Shown here: positions 27,065 through 36,189 of the stretch, in pieces
How positions within the stretch are numbered: position 1 is the first letter of the stretch
How the letters are laid out: each line of letters opens with the position of its first letter
Assembly: GCF_017357425.1 (NCBI RefSeq)
Contig: NZ_CP014571.1
Span: 2,232,001-2,296,000 of the forward strand
Length of the DNA stretch: 64,000 nt
From: Arthrobacter sp. D5-1
GTDB lineage: Bacteria; Actinomycetota; Actinomycetes; Actinomycetales; Micrococcaceae
Direction of reading: 5' to 3'
Program-made: the position numbers and the translations under genes
The notes under the pieces: model-generated
Told to the model about the DNA's origin: nothing
Seen by the model: only the letters and a program-made list of their open reading frames with translations
Database searches by the model: none

Positions 27065-27911
27065 ATACGAATTCGGGGTCAGCACCTTCATCCTGGTCTC
27101 CCCGTTCACCGACCGCGACGTTGATCAGTTCGACGTCGCCAAGGAGATGGGCTACGACCTGATCGAGGTCTGTATTGAGGACCCTGCCGTCGTCAGTGCG
27201 GAAGCACTGAAGGAAGCCTCGGAACGGACCGGACTGCCCGTATCCATCTGCGGGGCGTTCGGACCGGACCGCGACGTCTCGCACGAAAACCCGCAGAAGC
27301 GTCGGCAGGGAATTGACTACCTGAAACTCTGCGTTGACATCGCCCAAGCCGTCGGTTCCCCCCACGTTGCCGGCCCTATGTACTCAGCCACCGGCAAAGC
27401 CCGGCTGCTTCCCCCCGAAGAACGCCGGCAGCAGCGCCAGTGGGCGGCCGACAGTCTGCGTGAAGTAGCGGACTACGCTTCCGAACGCGGCGTCACGTTG
27501 GCCATAGAACCGCTCAATCGCTTCGAAACGGATCTGGTCAACACTGTGGAGCAGGGTCTGGAACTTTGCGGTCTGATCGGCCGGGATAACGTAGGCCTGA
27601 TGCTCGACACGTTCCATATGAACATCGAAGAGAAGAGCATCGCGGCGGCCATCACCTCTGCCGGTGACAAGGTCTTCCACTTCCAAGTGTCAGAGAACGA
27701 TCGCGGAACGCCCGGCAGCGGTCACGTGCCGTGGTCCGAGACCTTTGACGCGCTGAAAACGATCGATTACCAAGGTTCCATTGTTGTCGAATCGTTCCTC
27801 CCCACTGTCGAGGAAATCGCCAAGGCCGTTTCGCTCTGGCGGCCGGTGGCACCGTCCATGGATGCGCTGGCCAGAGATGGACTCACGTTCCTGAGGAGGG
27901 AACTGCCGTGA
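27057..27911 (+). CDS. D-tagatose/allulose 3-epimerase-like TIM-barrel protein (sugar operon, gene 6)
   Basis: A 284-residue protein closely resembling ketose 3-epimerases. The metal site is outlined by Glu in LAIEPLNRFET, Asp in LMLDTFHMNIEE, His in FHFQVSEND and Glu in SIVVESFLP. It overlaps gene 5 by 8 bp and its end overlaps the ATPase start (GTGA). It differs from genes 5 and 8, so three distinct barrels serve this pathway. Whether it epimerises, eliminates or hydrates is open. Confidence 0.85.
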   Translation: MSKYEFGVSTFILVSPFTDRDVDQFDVAKEMGYDLIEVCIEDPAVVSAEALKEASERTGLPVSICGAFGPDRDVSHENPQKRRQGIDYLKLCVDIAQAVGSPHVAGPMYSATGKARLLPPEERRQQRQWAADSLREVADYASERGVTLAIEPLNRFETDLVNTVEQGLELCGLIGRDNVGLMLDTFHMNIEEKSIAAAITSAGDKVFHFQVSENDRGTPGSGHVPWSETFDALKTIDYQGSIVVESFLPTVEEIAKAVSLWRPVAPSMDALARDGLTFLRRELP

Positions 27912-29404
27912 TTGGGACGCCCGGACGCGCTTCATCAATCGTTGAAGCACGAAATCTCGTAAAACTGTTTCCGGGCGTCGTGGCCCTCTCCGGCATGGAC
28001 TTTGAGCTTCATGCCGGAGAGGTGCACTGCGTCTGTGGTGAAAACGGAGCCGGAAAATCGACGCTGATCAAGACCCTCAGCGGGTTCTATACTCCCGACG
28101 AAGGCGGCGTTTACGTGGACGGCGAACTCATGCCCTCCAGCACCGCGGCTTCCAAAGCCGCCGGGATCGCCACCATCTATCAGGAACACAATCTGGTCCC
28201 GGACCTGTCGGTCGCCGAAAACGTCCTTCTGGGAAACTGGGGCGGACGCAAGGGCATCCTCTCCCGTCGCGATATCCGCAAGCGGGCAAGGAAGGCCCTG
28301 GACCAGGTTGCACCCCACCTCAACCTCGACACCCCTGCGATGGCGCTCTCAACGGTGGACGGACAGATGGTGGAAATCGCGCGTGCCATAGCCCAGGACG
28401 CAAGAGTGATCATCATGGATGAGCCAACCACTGCCCTGACCGAGCAGGACGTGGAGAAACTGTACAAGCTCGTCAACGAACTCCGGGACAAGGGCCTGGC
28501 GATCATGTACGTTTCGCACAAACTGGAAGAAGTCTTCACCCTGGCCGACCGGATAACCGTAATCCGCGAGGGCAAAACCGTGGCCTCATCCGTCCCTGCA
28601 GATGAGCTCGATGCCCGTTCCGTTGTGCAGCTGATGGTGGGCAGGGATGTTGACCTTTACGAGCACATTCCCCGCGAACGCGGTGAACTTGTGCTTGAGG
28701 CTCAGGGTCTAAGCCTTGCCGGTGCCTTTGAGGACGTGAACCTCCAGCTGCACGCCGGTGAAATCGTCGGACTGGCAGGACTGGTCGGTGCCGGCCGAAC
28801 CGAGGTAGCCCGGTGCATCTACGGGGCCGACAAAGCCGACGCCGGCACTGTGCAAGTAAGTGGCCGGAAACTCAAGCTCCACGGCGCATCTGCCGGCATT
28901 GCCGCAGGCATTGCACTTGTCCCGGAAGAGCGAAAGCTGCAGGGCATCATTCCCATGCTGTCCATCCGCGAGAACACTACCCTTACCCTGCTGAAGCAGA
29001 TCAGCAAGTGGGGCGTACTGCGGCGTGGCTACGAAAAGAAGATGGTGACCAGCTACATTAAGGAACTCGATGTCAGGACCCCATCCGCGGAAACCCCCAT
29101 CCAGTCCCTGTCCGGCGGCAACCAGCAAAAGGTCATCATCGCACGCTGTCTGGCGAGCAATCCCAAGGTCCTCATTTTGGACGAGCCAACAAAGGGCATC
29201 GACATCGGCGCGAAGGCGGAGATCCATCGCCTCATCGAGCAGCTGGCCCGCAGAGGCGTCGCCGTACTCGTGATCTCCAGCGAACTCCCCGAGCTGCTGG
29301 AGCTCTCCGACAGAGTGATGGTCATGCGGTCCGGCCGGGTAGTGGCCGAGCTGGATAAGGCACAAGCAACCAAAGAAAACGTCATCGCTTATGCCGCGGC
29401 GTAA
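27908..29404 (+). CDS. Ribose-type ABC transporter ATPase with two ABC domains (sugar operon, gene 7)
   Basis: A 498-residue tandem ABC ATPase (RbsA/XylG/MglA type). The first domain has the Walker A GENGAGKST and Walker B VIIMDEPTTAL. The second has SGGNQQK and LILDEPTKGIDIGAK; its Walker A region is degenerate, as is usual for this family. The GTG start at 27908 overlaps gene 6. It energises the permease at 23957, and its separation from permease and binding protein by two enzyme genes is unusual. Confidence 0.92.
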   Translation: MIGTPGRASSIVEARNLVKLFPGVVALSGMDFELHAGEVHCVCGENGAGKSTLIKTLSGFYTPDEGGVYVDGELMPSSTAASKAAGIATIYQEHNLVPDLSVAENVLLGNWGGRKGILSRRDIRKRARKALDQVAPHLNLDTPAMALSTVDGQMVEIARAIAQDARVIIMDEPTTALTEQDVEKLYKLVNELRDKGLAIMYVSHKLEEVFTLADRITVIREGKTVASSVPADELDARSVVQLMVGRDVDLYEHIPRERGELVLEAQGLSLAGAFEDVNLQLHAGEIVGLAGLVGAGRTEVARCIYGADKADAGTVQVSGRKLKLHGASAGIAAGIALVPEERKLQGIIPMLSIRENTTLTLLKQISKWGVLRRGYEKKMVTSYIKELDVRTPSAETPIQSLSGGNQQKVIIARCLASNPKVLILDEPTKGIDIGAKAEIHRLIEQLARRGVAVLVISSELPELLELSDRVMVMRSGRVVAELDKAQATKENVIAYAAA

Positions 29405-29430
29405 GCGATCAGACCAGAACGGAGAGAATC

Positions 29431-30444
29431 ATGCCCGATCAACAGACCCGGCCGTTCACCTTGTTTACCGGCCAGTGGGCCGACCTCCCCTTCGAGGAAG
29501 TCGCTCGCCTTGCCTCGGGCTGGGGCTATGACGGCCTGGAAATCGCCGTCTCCGGAGACCACCTGGACGCCTGGCGCTGGGACGAACCCGGCTACGTCGA
29601 ATCCAAACTTGCCGTCCTAGAGAAGTACAACCTGAAGGTCTGGGCCATCTCCAACCACCTCAAAGGCCAGGCCGTCTGCGATGACCCCATCGACTTCCGC
29701 CACGAAGCCATCGTCGGCTCACGCGTCTGGGGCGACGGGGAGCCCGAAGGCGTCCGCCAACGCGCCGCCGAAGAAATGAAGCACACCGCCCGCCTCGCCC
29801 GCGCCCTGGGGGTGGACACCGTCGTGGGGTTCACCGGTTCTTCCATCTGGCAATACGTGGCCATGTTCCCGCCCGTCCCCGAAAAAGTCATCGAGGCCGG
29901 CTACCAGGACTTCGCCGACCGCTGGAACCCCATCCTGGACGTCTTCGACGAAAACGGGGTCCGCTTCGCCCACGAAGTCCACCCGAGTGAGATCGCCTAC
30001 GACTACTGGACCACCGTCCGGACCCTCGAAGTGATCGGCCACCGGGAAGCGTTCGGCCTGAACTGGGACCCCTCCCACTTCATGTGGCAAGGCATCGACC
30101 CCGTGTCCTTCATCTGGGACTTCAAGGATCGGATCTACCACGTGGACTGCAAAGACACCAAGCTCCGCCCCACCGGCCGGAACACCGTCATGGGCTCCCA
30201 CCTGCCCTGGGGCGACCCCCGCCGCGGCTGGGACTTCGTCTCCGCCGGACGCGGCGATGTGCCCTGGGAATCGTCCTTCCGCGCCCTCACCGCGATCGGC
30301 TACAACGGCCCCATCTCCGTGGAATGGGAGGACGCAGGAATGGACCGACTCCATGGGGCACCCGAAGCCCTGGCCGCACTGAAGAAGTTCGACTTCCCGG
30401 CGTCGCAGACCTCCTTCGACGCCGCCTTCAGCAGCAAGGGCTAA
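29431..30444 (+). CDS. Third TIM-barrel isomerase/epimerase-like protein (sugar operon, gene 8)
   Basis: A 337-residue AP-endonuclease-2-like barrel, longer than genes 5 and 6 and with low similarity to them. Likely metal positions are in FAHEVHPSEIAYD, GLNWDPSHFMW, IYHVDCKDTKL and SVEWEDAGMD. The first strand reads FTLFTGQWADLPFEEVARLA. Proteins of this type are common in Arthrobacter sugar operons next to Gfo/Idh/MocA genes. It has ggagag before the ATG. The codon use matches the operon. It is the last gene before the hairpin at 30551. Confidence 0.85.
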   Translation: MPDQQTRPFTLFTGQWADLPFEEVARLASGWGYDGLEIAVSGDHLDAWRWDEPGYVESKLAVLEKYNLKVWAISNHLKGQAVCDDPIDFRHEAIVGSRVWGDGEPEGVRQRAAEEMKHTARLARALGVDTVVGFTGSSIWQYVAMFPPVPEKVIEAGYQDFADRWNPILDVFDENGVRFAHEVHPSEIAYDYWTTVRTLEVIGHREAFGLNWDPSHFMWQGIDPVSFIWDFKDRIYHVDCKDTKLRPTGRNTVMGSHLPWGDPRRGWDFVSAGRGDVPWESSFRALTAIGYNGPISVEWEDAGMDRLHGAPEALAALKKFDFPASQTSFDAAFSSKG

Positions 30445-30550
30445 GTATGTAACCGACGTGATCCGCGCCCTTCGACCCGGCCAGGGCTGCAAGGTGTGGT
30501 CGAGTCTGGTTTGACATTCCCGTCGGCCAATTCGCTGCTGTTCGTGGCAT

Positions 30551-30585
30551 GACCTCCGCTCCTCGAAAGCTGTGGAGCGGAGGTC
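30551..30585. terminator. Terminator-like hairpin between convergent operons
   Basis: 12-bp perfect arms (30551-30562 and 30574-30585, gacctccgctcc and its complement) with an 11-nt loop lie in the 411-bp gap 30445-30855 between the rightward sugar operon and the leftward ABC exporter. Nothing else was found in this gap. A short tttaa follows 6 bp downstream. Confidence 0.65.
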
Positions 30586-30855
30586 CAAGCCTTTAACCAC
30601 AGCCACATCGTTTGGGGTCTTGAGGTCAAGCCTGGGGAGAACGGCGAGGAGGGCGGAGCCACGAAGGGGCCCGGGATTGGTCAGGCGATGCCGGTCGCCT
30701 TGCCAACGGGTGAGGCTTGGAATCCACCTGAAGAGATAGCGGATTTCCTCGCTGCGGGGAGCCTCCTGTCTATGGTGGGTTCGGCTCTGCCTTGGAACAG
30801 ATCGCGGGTGCCACGGTTCCGGGTGACATGGTTCACAAGCTTCGTGTCCAGTGGC

Positions 30856-32475
30856 TCATGCTGCGAGGTCTCGCTTGCTGAGCAGAAAGCCGGCTAGTCC
30901 GGCTCCAGCCAGGGCAATGCCGGTCATGGTGAGGGCAGCCAGGGGCTCGAAGGCTTCGACGGGCATCGCCGCCGTGTGGCGGAACGGGCTAAGGTCCTGG
31001 AGCCAGGCGGGCAGGCGCATCAGTTCGCCGAATTGCCCCAAAACCAGCCCGACGGCCAGAAACCCCCACCCTAAGGCGATGCTCGCCCGCGGGATAACAG
31101 AGAAGGCCACGGCCGTAGCGGCAATGAAAACGACGGCGGCCGGTACGTGAGCCAAGGCGGCGCCGATCAGCAATCCAGGAGGTCCGCTTGCCACGCCCGA
31201 CACGGCAAGACCTGCGGCGGCTGCGGTTCCCGCAACCGCAGCCACCATCACAGTAGAGACGGTAGCGAGGAGCAGGTTCGCACCGAGCCAGCGTGCCGGG
31301 GAACGCGGCGCCGCCAGGAGCAGTTCAGCGCGCCCTTCCGCTTCTTCCGCGCGGAGCCGCAGTACCACCTGTATGCCTGCGGCAGCGGCGAGGACACCCG
31401 CGATGCCCAGCAGTGCGGTGGTGAAAACGTCGATGATTTCTCCCCGGCCGCCGGGAACGAGCCGGAAAATCAGCTCGCGAAGCGACTGATTCCCGCCGAT
31501 GACGTTGGTGACCACGGGCCCCAGCCCACCGGCCATGCCGCCAAGCAGGCCCGAGAAGAGACACCAGCCCAGCAAGATGAATCGTTGTTGGTGCCATGCC
31601 AAGCCGAGCAAAGAAGAGGCCCCGGTCGCGGCCCGCTCCCGTCCGGCGCGTTCGGCCAGCAGACTTTCTCCCAGATCTCTTTTGCTCCTGAGCCAGATGA
31701 CGGCCAGCGCCAGAAGAAGGCTCACCGCAACCAATCCCAGCAGCGGGATGGGATCAGCCACCGAGAACGGCCGGGAACGTTGTCCCCAGCCGATGGGGGA
31801 GAACCACGAAAACCATCCACTGGTCACCTGGGTCAGGTCAGCGGACGGGGTACCGAAAGCGTCGCCGACGCCCCGCACGAAATACGCCCCGCCGACCAAG
31901 GCGGCAGCTGCGCCGTTGGCTGCCCGGCCTGAGGGCATGATCTGTGCGACGAGTCCACTGATTGCTACGAAGAACGCGCCCACCGCGCCGACTGCCGCCC
32001 CGGCAGTGATCGCGCCGGACAAGGGCAACCCTGCGGCAACGTAACCGGCCCCCACGGAGACTGCCAGAAGCAGGTTCGCCGTGCCTCCAAGGATAAGGGT
32101 TGCCGTGATGGGTGCGGCCCGGCGGACCGGGACGGAGCCGATCAGTTCCGCTCGTCCGAGTTCTTCATCCGTGCGGGTGTGTCGGATGACCAGGAAGGTG
32201 CTCATCAACCCTGCGAGGACAGCGGTGAACGCATAGCCTTGAAAGAACACGACTGCCCCGACTGTGGTCCCGTCGGGAAGTCCCCGGACGAACAGGAACG
32301 CAGGGCTTGCCCCGGCAACAGTGATGATGGCTGTCCGGGCTGCTTCATCGCCAAATTCGGTGGCCACGGCATTGGCGATGATGAAGCCAAGAAAGGCAAT
32401 GCTCAGGATCCACACCGGCAACAGCACCCGTTCCCTGCGCGCCTGCACCAGCAGAAGTCCCGTCACTCCGGACAT
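30856..32475 (-). CDS. ABC exporter permease (tetronasin-resistance-like)
   Basis: A 539-residue membrane protein with about twelve hydrophobic segments in two similar halves (a fused ABC-2-type permease). It contains FLVIRHTRTDEELGRAELIGS in the first half and RAEEAEGRAELLLAAPRSPARW in the second, the cytoplasmic loops typical of actinobacterial drug exporter permeases. Its start overlaps the ATPase stop by one base (TGATG). The exported compound is unknown; self-protection against polyether or other antibiotics is the usual guess. Confidence 0.82.
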   Translation of the reverse strand: MSGVTGLLLVQARRERVLLPVWILSIAFLGFIIANAVATEFGDEAARTAIITVAGASPAFLFVRGLPDGTTVGAVVFFQGYAFTAVLAGLMSTFLVIRHTRTDEELGRAELIGSVPVRRAAPITATLILGGTANLLLAVSVGAGYVAAGLPLSGAITAGAAVGAVGAFFVAISGLVAQIMPSGRAANGAAAALVGGAYFVRGVGDAFGTPSADLTQVTSGWFSWFSPIGWGQRSRPFSVADPIPLLGLVAVSLLLALAVIWLRSKRDLGESLLAERAGRERAATGASSLLGLAWHQQRFILLGWCLFSGLLGGMAGGLGPVVTNVIGGNQSLRELIFRLVPGGRGEIIDVFTTALLGIAGVLAAAAGIQVVLRLRAEEAEGRAELLLAAPRSPARWLGANLLLATVSTVMVAAVAGTAAAAGLAVSGVASGPPGLLIGAALAHVPAAVVFIAATAVAFSVIPRASIALGWGFLAVGLVLGQFGELMRLPAWLQDLSPFRHTAAMPVEAFEPLAALTMTGIALAGAGLAGFLLSKRDLAA

Positions 32476-33383
32476 CAGCGAACCTGGCCGTTCGCGCCGC
32501 TGTAGTGGCTGAGGAAAAGGGACTCCAGCGATGGTGGAGACACGGTCAAACCGCTGAGTCCGGCCGCTGCTACGGCCTGCAGCAACGGCGAAAGGTCGGC
32601 CGGGTCGACGTCGAACTCAACCACGCCGCCGTCGACTAAGAGGTTCTGCACGCCGGGCAAGGAGTGAAACAGTTCAGGTTCGGTGGCTTCGACCCTGAAA
32701 TGGGTGTGTTTCAGGTGACGCAATCCGGCCAGGGTTCCTGATTCCACGGTGCGTCCCGAGCGAATGATGGTCACTTTTTCACAGAGCTGTTCAACCTCGC
32801 TGAGGATGTGGCTGGACAGCAGCACTGTGGCGCCCTCCGAAATGACGCGCTGAACCTGCCGACGGAAGACCGACTCCATGACGGGATCCAAACCCGCGCT
32901 GGGCTCATCGAGCAAATACAGTCGTGCCGGCCGCGCGAACGCAGCAATCAGGGACACTTTTTGGCGGTTTCCCTTCGAATATGTCCTGGCCTTACGACGC
33001 GGATCCAATTCAAATTCTTCGATCAAGTCCCGGCGGAGCCGTTCATTGACACCGCCCCGCAGGCTCGTCAGCAGATCGATGACTTCGCCGCCGGAAAGGT
33101 TAGGCCACAAGCTCACATCCCCCGGCACGTAGGCGATGTCCCGGTGGGCGCGGACGGGGTCTTGCCAGGGGTCGAGTCCGAAAACGTGGGCCGTTCCTGC
33201 GGTGGGACGCATCAAGCCCAGGAGGACACGCAACGTTGTCGATTTGCCGGCCCCGTTGGGGCCCAGGAAGCCGTGGACTTCCCCGTACCCAACCCGCAGG
33301 TCCAGCCCGTCAAGGGCGCGGGTCCTGCCGAAAACTTTAACGAGATGCACGGCGTCGACGATTGGTTCTGACGATGATGGCAT
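32475..33383 (-). CDS. ABC exporter ATPase (drug-resistance type)
   Basis: An ATP-binding protein with Walker A GPNGAGKST, the signature region TYSKGNRQKVSLIAA and Walker B LYLLDEPSAGLDP. The start at ATG 33383 gives MPSSSEPIVDAVHLVKVFG; an upstream in-frame extension to 33512 looks non-coding. The signature SKGNRQK is a variant of LSGGQ common in this exporter group. It forms an operon with the permease at 30856 through a one-base overlap. Confidence 0.88.
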   Translation of the reverse strand: MPSSSEPIVDAVHLVKVFGRTRALDGLDLRVGYGEVHGFLGPNGAGKSTTLRVLLGLMRPTAGTAHVFGLDPWQDPVRAHRDIAYVPGDVSLWPNLSGGEVIDLLTSLRGGVNERLRRDLIEEFELDPRRKARTYSKGNRQKVSLIAAFARPARLYLLDEPSAGLDPVMESVFRRQVQRVISEGATVLLSSHILSEVEQLCEKVTIIRSGRTVESGTLAGLRHLKHTHFRVEATEPELFHSLPGVQNLLVDGGVVEFDVDPADLSPLLQAVAAAGLSGLTVSPPSLESLFLSHYSGANGQVR

Positions 33384-33581
33384 TGCGGAGATCCTGTCTT
33401 CGGTCCAACGACCCAGACGGACGCCGGAGCCGTTCCGCGGGCATTTCACCCAGCGGGCCGACCAGGCTTCCCGGCTCTCCGATCCACAGCCTACGTCTGT
33501 GCAGTCCCCCAAGGAAGAGGACCACGCACACCCGTTAGGGCGCGTTGTTCACCTTGCCGATCAACGCGTCAGCCCGCATCC

Positions 33582-35042
33582 TCAGTGGTCCACGCCGGGG
33601 CGTGCGCGGAAGACGGTGTTGGTGCGGTCCGGTTGGTTGAAGGTGAGACCGAGCAGGGCGTTTTCGGTGACCTCGGGTAGTGCGGGGTGAATCCAGTATT
33701 GGTTGGCAGCGAACGTGCGTACATCGAGGTCGAAGGCCAGGACGGTGATCATCTGCTGGATCAGGGTTGATGCTTGGGGGCCCATGTAGTGGGCGCCGAG
33801 GAGTTTGCCGGTGTCTTTGTCGGCGATGAGTTTGCAGATGCCGGTGGTGTCTTCCAGGGCCCAACCGTAGGCGACGTCCCCGTAGCTTTGGACTTTGGTT
33901 GTCACGTTGTGGCCGTGTTCGCGGGCTTGGGATTCGGTCATCCCGACGGTGGCGATCTGGGGGTGGGTGAAGGTGGCGGCGGGGACGTGGTCGTGGGGCA
34001 TTCTCTGCAGGCATTCCGGGTTGAGCAGGTTGTGCCGCACCGCGCGCATCTCGGCGTTGGCGACGTGTTTGAGCATGTAGGGCGATGAAACGTCGCCGAG
34101 GGCCCAAACTCCCGCGGCGGAGGTTGACCGGCCGTAGTCATCGACCTTGATGCGTCCGGCGCCTATCGTCTCGATCCTGCCGGAGGGCAGGTCCAGCAGG
34201 TCCCCGTTGGGGATGCGCCCGGTCGCTACCAGCAGTACCTCCCCGGTGGCGGAGGTGCCGTCGTCGAGCCTGACGGTTATACCTTGACTTGTCTGGTCGG
34301 CGCCGATGATGGTCCGGCCGGACCGGACGTCGAAGCGTTCGGCGGCGAGGTCGTTAAACGGGTCGTGCAGGTCCTCGTCGAGGTTCCGCAGGAGTGTGGA
34401 GCGGGCGATGATTGTGACGTCCGTGCCGAGGGCGTCGAAGACGTGGGCGAACTCCATGGCGATGTAGCCGCCGCCGATGACCACCAATGATTTGGGTAGA
34501 TGAGGGAGCCGCATGATGTCTTCATTGGTGTGGTACCGCACGCCCGAAGCGGCGATGGCCTCGGGGATGAAGGGGCGGGAGCCCGCGGCGATGACAACCT
34601 GGTCACCCGAGATGGTTTTCTGCTGGTTGCCTTGACCTGTTTGCAAGGTGCGTTCTCCGATGAAGACAGCGTGCTGGTCGTAGACATCGATGTTCGGAGT
34701 CTGTGGTCCGCGCCGGTATTCCTCACCGGCGGCGGCAATGGGGTCGACGCGGTTCTCGAAGATCCGGCCCACTATGCCAGGCCAGTCTACGGAGTTGACC
34801 TCGGCGTGGAGGCCCAGCCGTGCGGACCTGGCGGTCTGCAGCGCGGTGTCGGCGGTGTGGACGTACATTTTTGAGGGGATGCAGCCAGCGTTCAGGCAGG
34901 TGCCGCCGAACGTCGCTTCCTCGATGATCGCGATCGACCGGTCTTCGAACCCGGGTCCGGGAATGGAGTTCCCGGAGCCCGTGCCGATGATGATCAGGTC
35001 GTAATGCCGATCCACGGCGGCCTTGCTGGAAGTGGTGTGCAT
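33582..35042 (-). CDS. mtr: Mycothione reductase
   Basis: FAD-dependent NADPH disulfide reductase that keeps mycothiol, the actinobacterial thiol, reduced. The FAD motif IIGTGSGNSIPG, the redox-active GGTCLNAGCIPSK, the NADPH motif VVIGGGYIAMEFAHVF, the second FAD motif ALGDVSSPYMLKHVA and the C-terminal active-site WIHPALPEVTENAL are all present. The modified GTGSGNS and the lack of glutathione-site residues separate it from GorA. Start ATG 35042 follows gaggac. It is monocistronic, with about 150 bp free on the upstream side. Confidence 0.92.
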   Translation of the reverse strand: MHTTSSKAAVDRHYDLIIIGTGSGNSIPGPGFEDRSIAIIEEATFGGTCLNAGCIPSKMYVHTADTALQTARSARLGLHAEVNSVDWPGIVGRIFENRVDPIAAAGEEYRRGPQTPNIDVYDQHAVFIGERTLQTGQGNQQKTISGDQVVIAAGSRPFIPEAIAASGVRYHTNEDIMRLPHLPKSLVVIGGGYIAMEFAHVFDALGTDVTIIARSTLLRNLDEDLHDPFNDLAAERFDVRSGRTIIGADQTSQGITVRLDDGTSATGEVLLVATGRIPNGDLLDLPSGRIETIGAGRIKVDDYGRSTSAAGVWALGDVSSPYMLKHVANAEMRAVRHNLLNPECLQRMPHDHVPAATFTHPQIATVGMTESQAREHGHNVTTKVQSYGDVAYGWALEDTTGICKLIADKDTGKLLGAHYMGPQASTLIQQMITVLAFDLDVRTFAANQYWIHPALPEVTENALLGLTFNQPDRTNTVFRARPGVDH

Positions 35043-35196
35043 GCAGGTGGTCCTCACTCTGGGGTCTTCCCAACCCTACTGAACACAACCTGTCGGGACC
35101 CATTACACGGGCCGCACGGCAAGGCAGGGGAGCGCCCGCGAAGCACGGACACCCCCCTGAATACTTACCGGGTCGCCTGATCATGGCGCAGCGGAG

Positions 35197-36189
35197 TCAA
35201 CGTTCTGCTCGTTGTGCACCCCTGACGCCCTCAGCGATTGGTGCTGGGGGCTGTTCCCCGCTCAGCACTGCGAGGGCGTTGTCGGCGGCGAGCATGGCCA
35301 TGGCGGTGCGCGTCTCCACCGTCGCCGAGCCAAGGTGCGGCAGGAGCGCAACATTGTCCAGTTCCAGCAGGCCGGGATGGACGCGGGGCTCCTGCTCGTA
35401 AACGTCGAGCCCAGCTCCCGCGATTGCACCCTCCCGGAGCGCGGATGCCAGTGCGTCTTCATCGACAATGGGTCCGCGGGCGGTGTTGACAAGGTATGCC
35501 GAGCTCTTCATTTCTGCGAGTTGCCCGGCCCCGATCAAGTGGTGAGTGGCGGGACCGTAGGGGCAGTGCAGTGAGACGACGTCGGAAACGGCCAGCAGCT
35601 CGTTGAGATCGACGCGTCGTGCATCCAACTCGGCGGCGACCGTGGGATCGATTTCGCTGCGGGACTGGTACACGATCTCCATGCCGAAGGCCTTGGCCCG
35701 ACGCGCGGTTGCCTGGCCGATGCCGCCCATCCCCACGACGCCGAGTGTCTTTCCCTGCAGGCTGGACCCCAGCAGGAAGAACATGCCCCACTTCCATGAC
35801 TCGCCCGACCGGATAAGCCGTTCGCCCTCACCGAGCCGGCGGGTAGCCATCAGGATGAGGCCGAACGCGATGTCCGCCGTAGCGTCGGTGAGCACACCGG
35901 GCGTGTTCGTGGCGACGACTCCGCGCGCGGTGCAGGCGGGCACATCGATGTTGTCGTATCCGACGGCGACGTTCGCTACGACTTTGAGCTGCGGGCCTGC
36001 GGCGTCGAGCAGTTCGGAATCAACGCGCTCGGTCAGCAGGGACACGATCGCGTCTGTACCGGCTACCCGCCGCAACAGCTCTTCGCGGCTGATGGATTCA
36101 GGCCCCGTCCAGGCATCGACGTCGTGCTCGGCGCGGAGCTTTTCAATGGCAGCATCGGGAATGCGTCCCGTGACGAGGACCCGGCTCAT
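35197..36189 (-). CDS. D-2-hydroxyacid dehydrogenase (glyoxylate/hydroxypyruvate reductase-like)
   Basis: A 330-residue NAD(P)H-dependent dehydrogenase. The dinucleotide motif GVVGMGGIGQATARRAKAF, the catalytic Arg in VNTARGPIVDEDAL, Glu in YEQEPRV and His in LPHLGSATVETR are visible. The product most likely reduces glyoxylate or hydroxypyruvate. The ATG overlaps the stop of the aminotransferase (ATGA), so the keto acid made by that enzyme may be its substrate. Confidence 0.88.
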   Translation of the reverse strand: MSRVLVTGRIPDAAIEKLRAEHDVDAWTGPESISREELLRRVAGTDAIVSLLTERVDSELLDAAGPQLKVVANVAVGYDNIDVPACTARGVVATNTPGVLTDATADIAFGLILMATRRLGEGERLIRSGESWKWGMFFLLGSSLQGKTLGVVGMGGIGQATARRAKAFGMEIVYQSRSEIDPTVAAELDARRVDLNELLAVSDVVSLHCPYGPATHHLIGAGQLAEMKSSAYLVNTARGPIVDEDALASALREGAIAGAGLDVYEQEPRVHPGLLELDNVALLPHLGSATVETRTAMAMLAADNALAVLSGEQPPAPIAEGVRGAQRAER

